64,000 bases of DNA. Source: Epinephelus fuscoguttatus. Taxonomy: Eukaryota > Chordata > Actinopteri > Perciformes > Serranidae. The position numbers and the translations under genes were made by a program. The DNA is taken from positions 14,528,428-14,592,427 of the forward strand of contig NC_064759.1 of assembly GCF_011397635.1 (NCBI RefSeq), given 5' to 3'. The notes below the pieces were generated by a model that saw nothing but the letters and a program-made list of their open reading frames with translations, did no database searches and had not been told where the DNA came from. Position 1 is the stretch's first letter, and each line of letters opens with the position of its first letter. Shown here piece by piece: positions 14,830 to 39,800 of this stretch.

Positions 14830-15549
14830 GGAAGTTCACATAGATTTATAGTGCTGACGCACGCACTACATATCCCATCATGCCCCTCTGCGCTCCAACG
14901 GAAATGTAAATGTTGATGGTGTCGCACTCTTTTGGTCAAACAGGAAAAAATATTTGAATTTACGGACGGTACGAGCTTAAAATGTACATGTCTGTGTTCC
15001 TACATGCCCGCAGATATGTGTTTATTATAAATATGATTCATGGAGTCACACAGCTGAAACTTTACCAGACTTCAGGTGGTTGAATACAGAACTTTAGGAT
15101 ACACAATAAAACAAACAGCCTAATTTAGATTTAGGGGTTTCTCTCACTCTAAACCCCTGTTATTTTACAAGTGTGTAACAAGTATAGTGGTGAGAAATCT
15201 TGCTTGACAACATGTGTAAGAGTGAGGGTGGTAAGATGGTAAACTGCGAGAGAAGGACATGGGTGACTATTTATATAACTCTGAAATGGGACCCTGAGCA
15301 TGTGTTTCTGTCTGTCAGGCTCCATGATCAACTGATGGACACACAGAAGCCCACTTGCTTTCTCTTTCACTGCTCTATATCCTGTCTTTTCTGGACAGGA
15401 CTTCGGTTGTTTTGTGGACTTTCCCTGTGTTTTCCTCTTTGACTCATCTCTGAGGTTAAATAGAGTCTTAACCTTCGTCCCCCACGCCTCACCCTCTTGG
15501 ATCTGCTCTCCACCTTGGGATTTTTTTCTTCTTCTTCTTTTTTCTCCAG
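14830..15549. other. Divergent intergenic region between rps9 and rbfox1l
   Basis: About 700 bp separate the inferred rps9 transcription start from the first rbfox1l exon seen, and the genes point away from each other. No coding sequence is recognised. The rbfox1l promoter may be here, or further 5' exons may exist, because the ATG exon is preceded by an acceptor-like pyrimidine tract ending CTCCAG at 15549. Confidence 0.5.
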
Positions 15550-15664
15550 CCTGATCGCCTGCTCTCCTGTGTGCATATCAACTCTCTCCTTTTCCCCTGC
15601 TCTCCTTCTCCTTTTCCTCCCATCTTCCACCGTTCCCTGTCTTCTTGTGTGTGTTTTTTGGGCT

Positions 15665-29145
<13,481 letters not shown>

Positions 29146-31620
29146 GCCGCCCACCAGGAGGCCCGACGGGGGACGTCTCTTACAAACTCTGGGATTGGCT
29201 GATCCATGGATGCTGCAGGACAGATTGTGAGATCCTTGGAAATGTAAAAGTGGTTTTACTTCCTGCCTCCATCACAAGCGCTCCTCGAGACATTAAACAG
29301 ACTGAAGTTGTAAATAGTTTAGGACCCATTTTCTGTCCATCCTTCCGATGACTACCTAGCACCTGGGAGAGGATGTTGTGTAATATATAGACAGTTGCTT
29401 AAAACTTTTAAAGGAGTATTGTTTTATGGATTTAAAGATGTTGGCTAACACTACAGGAGCTGGTGAAATATACTGTGAGAATGATTTTTTTTTTTTTTTT
29501 GAGTAATATATGGGATTTTTGAAGTTTCACGGGTCAAACTGTACAAAGACAGAAGTTTGTACAATGTTTAATGACTTATTTTTGATGACAGTTATTTACT
29601 AAATCTCTGTTTGAGTGTGTGTGTGAGTGTGCGTGTGTGTGTGAGCACATGAGTAAGGTTACGCATCAAGATTGTTCAGTGGGGCTGTACTGAATAGTTC
29701 AAAGCTTTGGAGCGTATCATTCGACTCCAACATTTGACGGCTTTTTTTTTTTTGCGTGTCTGTTCACAGCTGCAGATGAAGACTAGGCTGCATATATTAT
29801 TAGTGTTATACTATTTGTAGATCTAGTGGTGGCTGTGTAGCAGAGGTGTGGACTCGATGTACATGACTTGGACTCGAGTCAGACTTTAGTCACAGATTTG
29901 ATGACTTTAGACTCAACTGGACAAAACCAGAAAAGACTTTCAACTTGACTTGATATTAACACTAATGACTCGTAACCTCCCACTTGGACTTTTGCCTTTT
30001 GAGTTGAAAGTAGTTGATACCTTTCACCTGTCCGAGAGCATACAGTCAAGCTGTAGGAGAGAACCGTGAAGAAGACCTTATGTCACGGAGCACCAGTTGA
30101 AGAAATGGTACCAAATATAATTTAATTCTCGTACAAAAAACTACACAGTGGTCAACAAAAAACAAACAGCAGTATGCCAAACGTATAGGTCAAAAATTAC
30201 AGATGGGAATGGAACAACTTCCAGCTTCATTCGTCACCTGAAACTGAAATACTAACCTAGCTAGCTAGCTAGCTAGCTAATGCTTAGCTAACGTTATTAC
30301 TCTGTTGGTAAAATGGCATCACATATGGTGAAAAGTGCCTTATATGACTTGTTTAGGAAGTTTAGGACTTGGGACTTGACTCAGGACTTGAGTGCAAAGA
30401 CCTGAGACTTACCTGGGACTTGCAAAACAATGACTTGGTCCCACCTCTGCTGTGTAGCATTGTTTCTGACTCGTGTAATCCAAACATTTCTAGTAACACC
30501 AGAGCAATGTAAAGTCCAAAAGTCTAAAAAATACTGAAAAATGACATGTGTAATAGCCTCCAAAATTCACAGCATATTTTTATCTAACAAAATATTCTCC
30601 TTCAGCACACATTTGGTAGCGTAAAGCCTTTCAAAAACAACATTTTCACTGTGGTCAACAAACAGTTTTCTCACCTTAAAGGAAGCACGAATCGGTATAA
30701 CAGGGAGGTCAACCAGCAACCTAACAGCACCATGAATCACATAATAAAAAACATGACATCATGAACAAAATATGATGACAGACATTTGAAGCTCCATTGA
30801 AAAACCCTAATAGAAGCTTTGAGAGTAAAACTAAGACTTTAGGTACAGCCCTGTTGTTCAGTTACCTGGTTGACAGAGAGACAGCTGTGACACTGCGATC
30901 ATTAGTACAAACAGCAGAACTAATGTTTGTCTGGATGTAGTTGGAATTTCATTGTGTTGTTGTTGTTTTGCCTTTCTAACAATCTACCTCTCATACATTT
31001 GTAGCTTATACTACAGCTGTCAGTATTAATCCTGTTTCCTCTTCTGTGTTTGAGATCTTTGGTTCTGCAGAGCTTTTTCTTACCTCCTCACTCCTCACTT
31101 CACTTCTGTTAGTTTCGGTTTTTGAGGCTCAGTACCTCACTACTGATGAGCCTTCTCCTCGCACTCACCCAGGGAAGTTTTATTTTTCTAAAGCTGCTTT
31201 AAACCCCCGTTTTACATTCACACAGCTATACACACGCTCAGCTGGGAGTTGCAGTAAGAAGCAGTCTTTTGCTGCCGGCTTTACAACACAAGCTGAGGAT
31301 TAAAGGCAGTAGAATTTGAATGTGTCAGGCCGGAGGCTGCTTCTTTCATCATTAACCTGCAGATAAAACGGCTGGCTGTATAAGAGTTCACATATTCTCT
31401 TCTATTCAAACTTTCATCTGATGTTTCTTATTTCGCTCTTTGCTGTCATCTCTTCCTTGTTTTTTCTGTCTCCTTCCTCACTCAGAACAGCTGAAAGACT
31501 TCTTGACCTGTATTGATCATTTCTTCTCTTTGTTTCTGTTGCACTCTTTTCCTGCTGTGTTTGATGTTTACCTCTAAATAAAACTGTTTTTCTCTCTTTT
31601 CCTCTTCTGTCCTTTATTGA
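29146..31620 (+). other. rbfox1l 3' UTR and downstream sequence
   Basis: No further coding sequence follows the TGA at 29143-29145. T-rich and TG-rich stretches are present. AATAAA signals lie at 30743-30748 and 31577-31582. Either could end the transcript, and which is used cannot be told here. A hAT-like MITE has inserted at 29841-30449. Confidence 0.5.
29841..30449. mobile_element. Non-autonomous hAT-like element with intact 8-bp target duplication
   Basis: The ends are CAGAGGTG and CACCTCTG, an inverted pair. They are flanked on both sides by the perfect 8-bp duplication CTGTGTAG (29833-29840 and 30450-30457). An 8-bp duplication with CAG...CTG ends is the hallmark of hAT transposons. 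The 609-bp interior is made of ACTTGGACTCGAGTC-like and ACTTGAC-like repeats on opposite strands. It also carries a (GCTA)n run at 30256-30282. No transposase is encoded. Confidence 0.88.
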
Positions 31621-31741
31621 TTCATAACAGTTTCCAATCTTTTTTAATCACTCGCATTACTGTTTCCCTTTGGGTTGTTGTTTTTGTTTCTGTCCTGCTT
31701 TTTTAAATGTCAAAGAAGCCTTGACATGTGGTTTGTTGTAA

Positions 31742-33728
31742 TTTAAAGGCACAGTTCAACCCAAAATCAAAATTACATATTTTTTTCCTCTTACCTGTAG
31801 TGCTGTTTATCAGTATAGATTGTGTTGGTGTGAGTTGCTGAGTGTTGGGGATATCGGCCGTAGAGATGTCTGCCTTCTCTCTAATATAATGGAACTAGAT
31901 GGCACTCGGCTTGTGGTGCTCAAAGCGGCATAAAAAAGACATTTTATAAAACTCAACAACAATGTGTCTTTCCAGAAATCATGATGATTACTCAAGATAA
32001 TCCACGGACCTTGTTGTGAGCAGTTTCATGTGGGAACTATTTTCTCTCTACTGTACTAGACCTGCCAACTCTATTACCACGCAGGAAGAGGTGTGCATCT
32101 ACTGCGAGCTGAACTAGCACCACTGAGCTCGCTAACATTACAGCTCAGCCGAGGAGGACACTATAGAGTGCCGAAGTCACGCCCCTTCTGGTGAAGCTCA
32201 TGGGACCTTAGATCGGAAAAAATATGAATGGCAGTGAATGAGGAGAGAAATATTATCTTTTGGTCCCGTTTGAGTTGTGACATGAAATCCAAATATGTCG
32301 TTAATGAATTTAAAACATAAAGTTTAAGGTCAAGAAAGTCATACTTTGTGGTAAAACTGTTGAGATATAAGCTTTTGAAAAAAAAAGTAATTAGAAAAAC
32401 TACATAGGAGGCGGTCGCGTATGTTACGTCATAGCTTTTGTTCACTTCATGCAGCTTGGAGTGACTGCAACCTGGCACAAACACGCAGACATCTTCAATC
32501 ATAAATCGATTAATCATAAAACAGTGGAATTTCAGCGGGGAGGCCAAGCTGCAGGAAGCGAGCGAAACGCGACGTCACAAACGCGACCTCCTCCTGTATA
32601 CTCTTGAGTCTTTCTAATTAAAAAGCTTATATCTCAACAGTTTTGCCACAAAGTATGACTTTCTTGACCTTAAAATGTATGTTTTAAATTCATTAACAAC
32701 ATATTTAGATTTCATGTCGCAACTCAAATGGGAACAAAAGATAATATTGCTCTCCCCATTCACTGCCATTCATATTTTTTCCGATCTAAGGTCCCATGAG
32801 CTCTACCGGAAGGGGCGTGACTTCGGCACTCTATTAGACAATGCCGCACCTTTAACTGCCTGGAAAACCCAAGGTAAGGCGCTGGGTGCTACTCTTGTGC
32901 CTTTTCTGTGCCAGCTTTTAAACCGTGGTGGCAGGTTGAGTCCGAAGTTGCTCAGCAACCTTAACCAGCGCCATATCATAGCCTATTTACCTGAAATCGT
33001 GAGTACTGAGCTAATCTTCTTCCAGGCGCTGTATGTGTGTAGGTCTGTTGTCCGTGGGACGGATTTAAAGCTCTGACAGCTCTGCGCTAAAATGAACAAC
33101 TTCTTCTCCATATTTACCACAGACTGATATTTACAGATAAAGGGAAAGATATCTGTTGGCTGTGATTGGTTGGTCCTCGTCAAATGACATCCAGTGCGTG
33201 CTGCTGCATACCAAAAGCTGAACTCAGTTTATCTCAGGGTGCAGCCTTTGGGCCTGGAAAACAGGCGCTCAGGAATGCATGTGCACTACCCTGGCGATGC
33301 TTTGGCGTTTGGGCACGCCTGCTGCACGTCTACATTGAAAACAAAGGCAATTGAGGGCACAAAAAACACAGCCTGTGTACGGTGCCTTAATGTTTACATC
33401 TCCCACTGTCACTAGCACGAGCTTGTCATCCATGAGTAGATGCACGCTTCCTTCTGCGTGATGATACAGTCGGCAGATGTAGTTCGATATAAAGAAAATA
33501 GTTCCTACATGAAACTGCTCACAACAAGGTTTGTGGATTATCTTGAGCAAGCATGTTGTTGGAGGAGGGTGCCATGTAGTTCCATTATACTCGAGAGAAG
33601 GCAGACATCTCTGCGGCCGATATCTCCAACACTCTGCAACTCACACCAAAACTATCTAGACTAATAAACAGCACTACAGGTAAGAGGAAATATGCATATT
33701 TTTGATTTTAGGTGAACTGTCCCTTTAA
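31742..33728. mobile_element. Foldback element, family F, copy 3, carrying nested insertions
   Basis: The left end TTAAAGGCACAGTTCAACCC and the right end GGTGAACTGTCCCTTTAA are inverted. The arms (TGGAACTAGATGGCACTCGG on the left, GTAGTTCCATTATACTCGAG on the right) match copy 1. Compared with copy 1, about 1.2 kb of extra DNA lies between GGAGGACAC at 32160 and GTTTACATC near 33392. That extra DNA contains a second inverted-repeat element (32166-32831) and an unidentified 550-bp passenger. No transposase is seen. Confidence 0.75.
32166..32831. mobile_element. Nested long-arm MITE flanked by TA
   Basis: GAGTGCCGAAGTCACGCCCC at the left is the complement of the right end, and the inverted arms continue for about 245 bp with few differences. 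TA lies directly outside both ends (32164-32165, 32832-32833), as for Tc1/mariner-type insertions. Only a ~170-bp spacer separates the arms. There is no open frame of note; the apparent frames are arm translations. Confidence 0.8.
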
Positions 33729-33737
33729 TATAGGAGT

Positions 33738-33947
33738 AACCCTGATAGTTGTGATGACAGAATGAGCCTCTCCCTGAGGATCTGAGACATCTGGATCATT
33801 TCCATCAGGTGTTACAGAAACCAAAGCAGCCTCTTTCCTTCTGTATTTTTTTTCTAATTTCAATCCTTACTATTTTGTCACCTCATTTCCTTCCTCTCTA
33901 GTTTAGCTTTTATCCTTCTTTTCTTTCATGCTTCTCTGCACCACTGA

Positions 33948-33979
<32 letters not shown>

Positions 33980-33983
33980 GTAT

Positions 33984-34000
<17 letters not shown>
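33738..34000 (+). repeat. Direct duplication flanking the Tc1 element, left copy
   Basis: From AACCCTGATAGTTGTGATGA through GCACCACTGAACACAC into a (CA)n(TA)n microsatellite. The ~210 bp before the microsatellite are identical, base for base, to 35441-35650. The left copy continues directly into the TA repeat in which the Tc1 element starts. Confidence 0.9.
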
Positions 34001-34022
<22 letters not shown>

Positions 34023-34027
34023 CATAC

Positions 34028-34060
<33 letters not shown>

Positions 34061-34066
34061 TATATA
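33949..34066. repeat. (CA)n(TA)n compound microsatellite
   Basis: About 25 bp of CA repeat are followed by about 90 bp of TA-rich repeat with ATGTATGTA interruptions. A shorter version sits at 35651-35712 in the right-hand duplicate. Confidence 0.95.
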
Positions 34067-35440
34067 CAGTACAGGCCAAAAGTTTGGACACACCTTCTCA
34101 TTCAATGCGTTTTCTTTATTTTCATGACTATTTACATTGTAGATTCTCACTGAAGGCATCAAAACTATGAATGAACACATGTGGAGTTATGTACTTAACA
34201 AAAAAAGGTGAAATAACTGAAAACATGTTTTATATTCTAGTTTCTTCAAAATAGCCACCCTTTGCTCTGATTACTGCTTTGCACACTCTTGGCATTCTCT
34301 CCATGAGCTTCAAGAGGTAGTCACCTGAAATGGTTTTCCAACAGTCTTGAAGGAGTTCCCAGAGGTGTTTAGCACTTGTTGGCCCCTTTGCCTTCACTCT
34401 GCGGTCCAGCTCACCCCAAACCATCTCGATTGGGTTCAGGTCCGGTGACTGTGGAGGCCAGGTCATCTGCCGCAACACTCCATCACTCTCCTTCTTGGTC
34501 AAATAGCCCTTACACAGCCTGGAGGTGTGTTTGGGGTCATTGTCCTGTTGAAAAATAAATGATCGTCCAACTAAACGCAAACCGGATGGGATGGCATGTC
34601 GCTGCAGGATGCTGTGGTAGCCATGCTGGTTCAGTGTGCCTTCAATTTTGAATAAATCCCCAACAGTGTCACCAGCAAAACACCCCCACACCATCACACC
34701 TCCTCCTCTATGCTTCACAGTGGGAACCAGGCATGTGGAATCCATCCGTTCACCTTTTCTGCATCTGACAAAGACACGGCGGTTGGAACCAAAGATCTCA
34801 AATTTGGACTCATCAGACCAAAGCACAGATTTCCACTGGTCTAATGTCCATTCCTTGTGTTTCTTGGCCCAAACAAATCTCTTCTGCTTGTTACCTCTCC
34901 TTAGCAGTGGTTTCCTAGCAGATATTTGACCATGAAGGCCTGATTCGCGCAGTCTCCTCTTAACAGTTGTTCTAGAGATGGGTCTGCTGCTAGAACTCTG
35001 TGTGGCATTCATCTGGTCTCTGATCTGAGCTGCTGTTAACTTGCGATTTCTGAGGCTGGTGACTGGATGAACTTATCCTCAGAAGCAGAGGTGACTCTTG
35101 GTCTTCCTTTCCTGGTCGGTCCTCATGTGTGCCAGTTTCGCTTGTAGCGCTTGATGGTTTTTGCGACTCCACTTGGGGACACATTTAAAGTTTTTGCAAT
35201 TTTCCGGACTGACTGACCTTCATTTCTTAAAGTAATGATGGCCACTCGTTTTTCTTTAGTTAGCTGATTGGTTCTTGCCTTAATATGAATTTTAACAGTT
35301 GTCCAACAGGGCTGTCGGCTGTGTATTAACCTGACTTCTGCACAACACAACTGATGGTCCCAACCCCATTGATAGAGCAAGAAATTCCACTAATTAACCC
35401 TGATAAGGCACACCTGTGAAGTGGAAACCATTTCAGGTGA
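34066..35440 (-). mobile_element. Tc1-like DNA transposon, one terminus lost
   Basis: The intact end starts in a TA repeat with ACAGTACAGGCCAAAAGTTT, a terminus typical of teleost Tc1 elements. The body, on the minus strand, encodes a broken transposase. The other end stops at TTTCAGGTGA (35440). The long terminal inverted repeat expected beyond this point is missing, and host sequence identical to 33738 onward follows at once. At about 1.38 kb it is shorter than the ~1.6 kb usual for the family. Confidence 0.9.
34230..35380 (-). pseudogene. Tc1-like transposase, frameshifted
   Basis: Three minus-strand frames carry successive parts of one transposase. Frame one (from 35380) has the N-terminal helix-turn-helix region, KEKRVAIITLRNEGQSVRKI. 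A second frame covers the short ETGTHEDRP linker. A third, 34230-35012, holds the DDE catalytic domain, with WSDESKFEIFG, FQQDNDPKHTS and SPDLNPIEMVW visible; these carry the two Asp residues and the Glu. At least two and probably three single-base shifts separate the parts, so no functional enzyme is made. The stop follows FEETRI near 34230. Confidence 0.9.
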
Positions 35441-35649
35441 AACCCTGATAGTTGTGATGACAGAATGAGCCTCTCCCTGAGGATCTGAGACATCTGGATC
35501 ATTTCCATCAGGTGTTACAGAAACCAAAGCAGCCTCTTTCCTTCTGTATTTTTTTTCTAATTTCAATCCTTACTATTTTGTCACCTCATTTCCTTCCTCT
35601 CTAGTTTAGCTTTTATCCTTCTTTTCTTTCATGCTTCTCTGCACCACTG

Positions 35650-35690
<41 letters not shown>

Positions 35691-35712
35691 GTATGTATAT
35701 ATATATATATAC
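35441..35712 (+). repeat. Direct duplication flanking the Tc1 element, right copy
   Basis: A second copy of the sequence at 33738-34000, starting AACCCTGATA directly at the broken end of the Tc1 element and running into its own (CA)n(TA)n tract. Unique sequence (ACATGTGCATGACTCATAGC) follows. Confidence 0.9.
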
Positions 35713-36866
35713 ATACATGTGCATGACTCATAGCCTCAGTCTTTCTTCTAATTTATCTATTTTCTGCTTTTTCTGATCTAAATTCACTAGTTTCATTCTT
35801 CTTTTCAGCAGTAGTAGCTGTTGTATAATACTTTATATAGTTTTTAATCTTTTCTCTCTGAGTGACCTGACCTTTGCTTCTATCTTTCTGTTTACTTGAT
35901 ACATAATTCCTCTCATTTCCTCTCTCTGCTCCTTAGCTTTATTTTTCCTGTCATTAAATTAGCTTTCCACTCTTTGCCTGTTAGTACTTAGTTCTGTCAT
36001 CTTAGTCTCGTAGTTTATTTATATATTTCTGAGCTACAGTTTTGCAGCTCTACTTTTGCTCCTTTCTCCTCAGATTATTGCTCTTCATATATCTTTTTTC
36101 TCTTGCTTTCAAACGTGTGTTTCATGAGTTTATTTTAGTGTCTAACTCCTGGTCTTTTGCAAAACGTCTGACCACAATCATGTAATTAGATTTAATGTGA
36201 AAGTACTGATATTATATTGTGCTGAATGAATAAAGTCTAAAGGTAGACCAAGTGAAAAATACTTCATTGTATTTTCAGGCACCTATAGTCTGGTTTTCTT
36301 GAGTAGTAAATGCAGAAATGCCTTTGATTTTTATTTCCTTCTGTATAAAGCTTTCTATCTTTCAACTATTTTCCCTGCTGTTTCATTTCCTTTTTATTTT
36401 TTCCTTTAAACTTAATTGCATGAGCTCAATATTCTGCTGTTCTTTCCTTCTCTTAATCACATGTTCATTTCCTCTACATTTATCTTCACTTACTGATGTA
36501 TTTCTTTCCCTGCAATTTAAACTTTTCTAAATGTCTTTCCTTTTCATGAAACGCTTTCCTTTTCCAACTACTTTATTTCAACTCAGTTCGATTACCTCAG
36601 CTGTGTTGGCCAAAATTAAAAAGTCAAACACGGCTGTGTTACAGTAAACATGGAAGGCAACATCTTCAATGTGTCAAGTAACAAAACTCATCTTATTTCA
36701 AGTCTTTTCAGTGTCACGGTTGACTCTTCAAAATAAACTGTCCATGCAAAATATCCGTCTGAGCTGTATTGTTTTGAACTTTTATTTCATCCATTTTCAT
36801 AAACCTATGCATCAGTTCTGCCAGAATAAATCACATAAAAACACTAGTTGCTCTTTATAATTGATG
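35713..36866. other. Intergenic, T-rich, no gene seen
   Basis: The sequence is pyrimidine-rich on the plus strand (TTTCCTTTTT, TTCTCTC runs) with no credible coding frame. It separates the rbfox1l side from the leng8 side; the two genes converge here. Confidence 0.55.
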
Positions 36867-39800
36867 TTTATTAGATTTTTTTTCAAAAATATATATTTAC
36901 ACACAATATTTACAAAATGGCAGTTTATCATGTCAGATCTGTCGATAGGGAGGAGGCATTGCAGATAGACCTTCAGCTTCAGTTGTTAGTGAGCTGCAAC
37001 ATAAACTATTAAAGCATTGCAGACGCAATACAATACTTACTAGTGAGCGTGACTAACTGCACACAGCAGACGGTCACAAACATACTCAACAAAGGAAAAG
37101 AGAAGGATGAAGAGAGAACAAATACTGGTTAGAAATTTGTAGGAAGAGCGCAGGAGAGGACAGCATGCAGGGAGAGGGAGAAAAGAGAACAGAGAAGAGA
37201 CTAATTTAAAAAGGGAAAAGGTGGGGGATGAACACAGCAGAGGTGCAGGACAGGGGAGTTCTTCCAGTAAATATCAAGAGAGGAGTTACAAAGACTGATG
37301 AGGAGGTATACAGTCACATGGGAGCAAATCAAATACTGAAAACATGACTCGGGCATCGGAGAGGGAAAACAAAACACCCAAAATGAAAATGTGTATTGTT
37401 AGTTGTCTGGGGTAAATATTCTACTAATAAAAAAAAAAAAAAAAAAAAAGAAAGAAAATAAATATATAATAAACAAGAGAGCAAACATCCTGGGCTGTAT
37501 CAATGCTGAAAACCTGAGACATCACATGTACACACTTCAACCATGTGTCAAAAGTTTCACATTTACACAAACCAAAGGCAACAAACTACCGCCAGTCAAG
37601 CTTGTACACATAGGAAACCAAATGTCATTTCTTAGCATGGGAGCACACACCAGCACCGATCAGATAAGAAGCATTGCCTATAGAAGACGTCTTAATATGG
37701 AAAATTAACACAAATGCAGGTGAGTTTTAGATAACTGTTCTGTATGTTCAGACACATTTTTTTAAAATTAGGGATTTAAGGCTCTACTGCTACTCTGGAA
37801 CCGACTCGTCCACCAACATAACACCAGCCGAATGATTCCTAACTAAATATAAATGGGGTCAAACAAAACAAATACTGAATGATGACAGATTTTTACCAGC
37901 GAAAAATTGTGGGCAAGTTATTTAAAAAAGTATAAATGCATCTGGACAGACAGAAAACAGCAGTACATGTTGACTTTGTCAAATGTCAAACTTTTTTTTA
38001 AAGCTAAACAGGCACAGAAAAAAACACTTTAAATGTTTGGGTTAGCAGCAAATCTCGTTAGCAGCAACATCAACATTTCTTGTATTTCACTATGTGAGGC
38101 TCCCATGTATTTCATCAGCTGTGCGGCTTCAACTTGAGTGGGTCAAACCAACACTTGGATTGCTCACAATTTCACCCTCTCCGGTTGGCGTCTGGAGGTG
38201 ATTTGCCCACTTATCATCGCTCCGTGCGCTCCTGCAATGCAGCAGTGCTACGAGCTGAAGAATGAGAGGTCTGGTGGTGTGTGAGAGGAAGGTTTAGGGA
38301 GCGAGGGGAGGGAACAGCAAAGAGGGCGGGGGGGTCAGGTAAATGAGGGGGGAAGAAAGAAAACATGTTGAGATCGTTGTCATTACAAATCGTTTGCTGA
38401 AATAATGGTCAACAGTGAACAGTTTGAACAAATTGATGAGTCAGGTTTACAAGAGCGTTTTGTCAATCTGATGGAAATTCATCTCTTTGTGGAGGGCGTT
38501 ACCATGACGTTTGTTTGCATGAAACAATCTGCCAAAACTTAAGTTACATGACACAAATGTGGCACTGTGTGTTTTGCCTATTAACGGGACATTTTTAACA
38601 ACCACATTTGTACTACCACAGGAAATTAAGCATGATATCTCGCCACAATCTGCTTTAGGAGGCGGTGCTAATGTTTTCAGGCTGTACTGGGAGAAACTAG
38701 CACAGAAAACTGCTGATGATTAACTCCACTGATGAAGACACAGCGCACACGCCAATCCAATTATTTGCACTTAAATTTACATATTCACATAGATGGTCTA
38801 AGAAGAGTTTCACAGGGAGGGGGGGGGGAAATCACACTTACCCGTGTGTGAACAAAAAACCTACACTATGCATTAACTACAAAAGAAATCACAGCAATAT
38901 AATACAATATTTACAAAAATATACTCTGTAGACAAGTAAACATGTAGATTGTACAGCAAGCCTGCCTTCACTCATGTTCTGGTTAGTCACACACCAGTCT
39001 TAAATACCTCAGGCTCAAAATTTCTACAGTGGTAAATGAATACTGTTCAAATAAAATTAAAATAAATCAAATTATGAGGAACAATGTCGACCTGTGTTTT
39101 CAATATCAGTAAAATCCTTCAGTATGAGGGCCCAAATTGTAGAATATGAAGGAAAGCAGTATCCAAATAAATCTGTGTGAAAGGTTCTGTTGGTTTAGGA
39201 GTACATTTTTTAACCACATCACTAGTATTTTAAATATTGTCATACATATTTTCCCCAATCATCACCTAAAACAGTGTCCACCACCACCAATAGTATTCTA
39301 GGTCCTGAAAAGAACAAACCTCCTGCAGATAAATGGACCAAAATCGCATCAAAAAGAACAAACTCCACTACAACGCCACTGCCACTCAGAAACTTATGTC
39401 TTTCACTTTGGGTAAAAAAGCTACAGCTGCAGGTTGTATTTTGGAACATTTTATCATAGCTGCTGAATGAAACGGACATTAAAGCACTAGTCTTAACTCA
39501 GCTTACATCTCCCTCCTTCTTTATTGTGGTCTGCATCAGTTTAAAACTCAAGTTTTAAACTTTACCATATGGCAGACAGTGTCATTTCTATGATCTTACT
39601 GTCTCCATTTTTGGTATTTTACGAAGTCAAATTTGATGTGATACTTAATTCATTTGTCCAATATCAACCTGAAAATGTTTTCTAAAAATCTGCATTGCAG
39701 CTCCATAATGCTTGTTTCCTTTTGTCAAGAGAAAGGCCAATACTGCTGTCCAAAACAACACCACATAAAACATTAAACACAGAAGAAATGTGAGGCAACA

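Noticed and set aside
30256-30282. CTAG/GCTA repeat as a possible regulatory array or CRISPR-like repeat
   Set aside because: It is a simple tandem tetranucleotide without spacers, inside a hAT-like MITE.
32161-33076. Pair of 128- and 133-codon frames with nearly the same protein text on opposite strands
   Set aside because: They read the two inverted arms of the nested MITE; the likeness comes from the inverted repeat, not from a gene family.
33903-34180. Several 60-85 codon frames rich in Tyr-Ile or His-Thr
   Set aside because: They are translations of the (CA)n(TA)n microsatellite and not genes.
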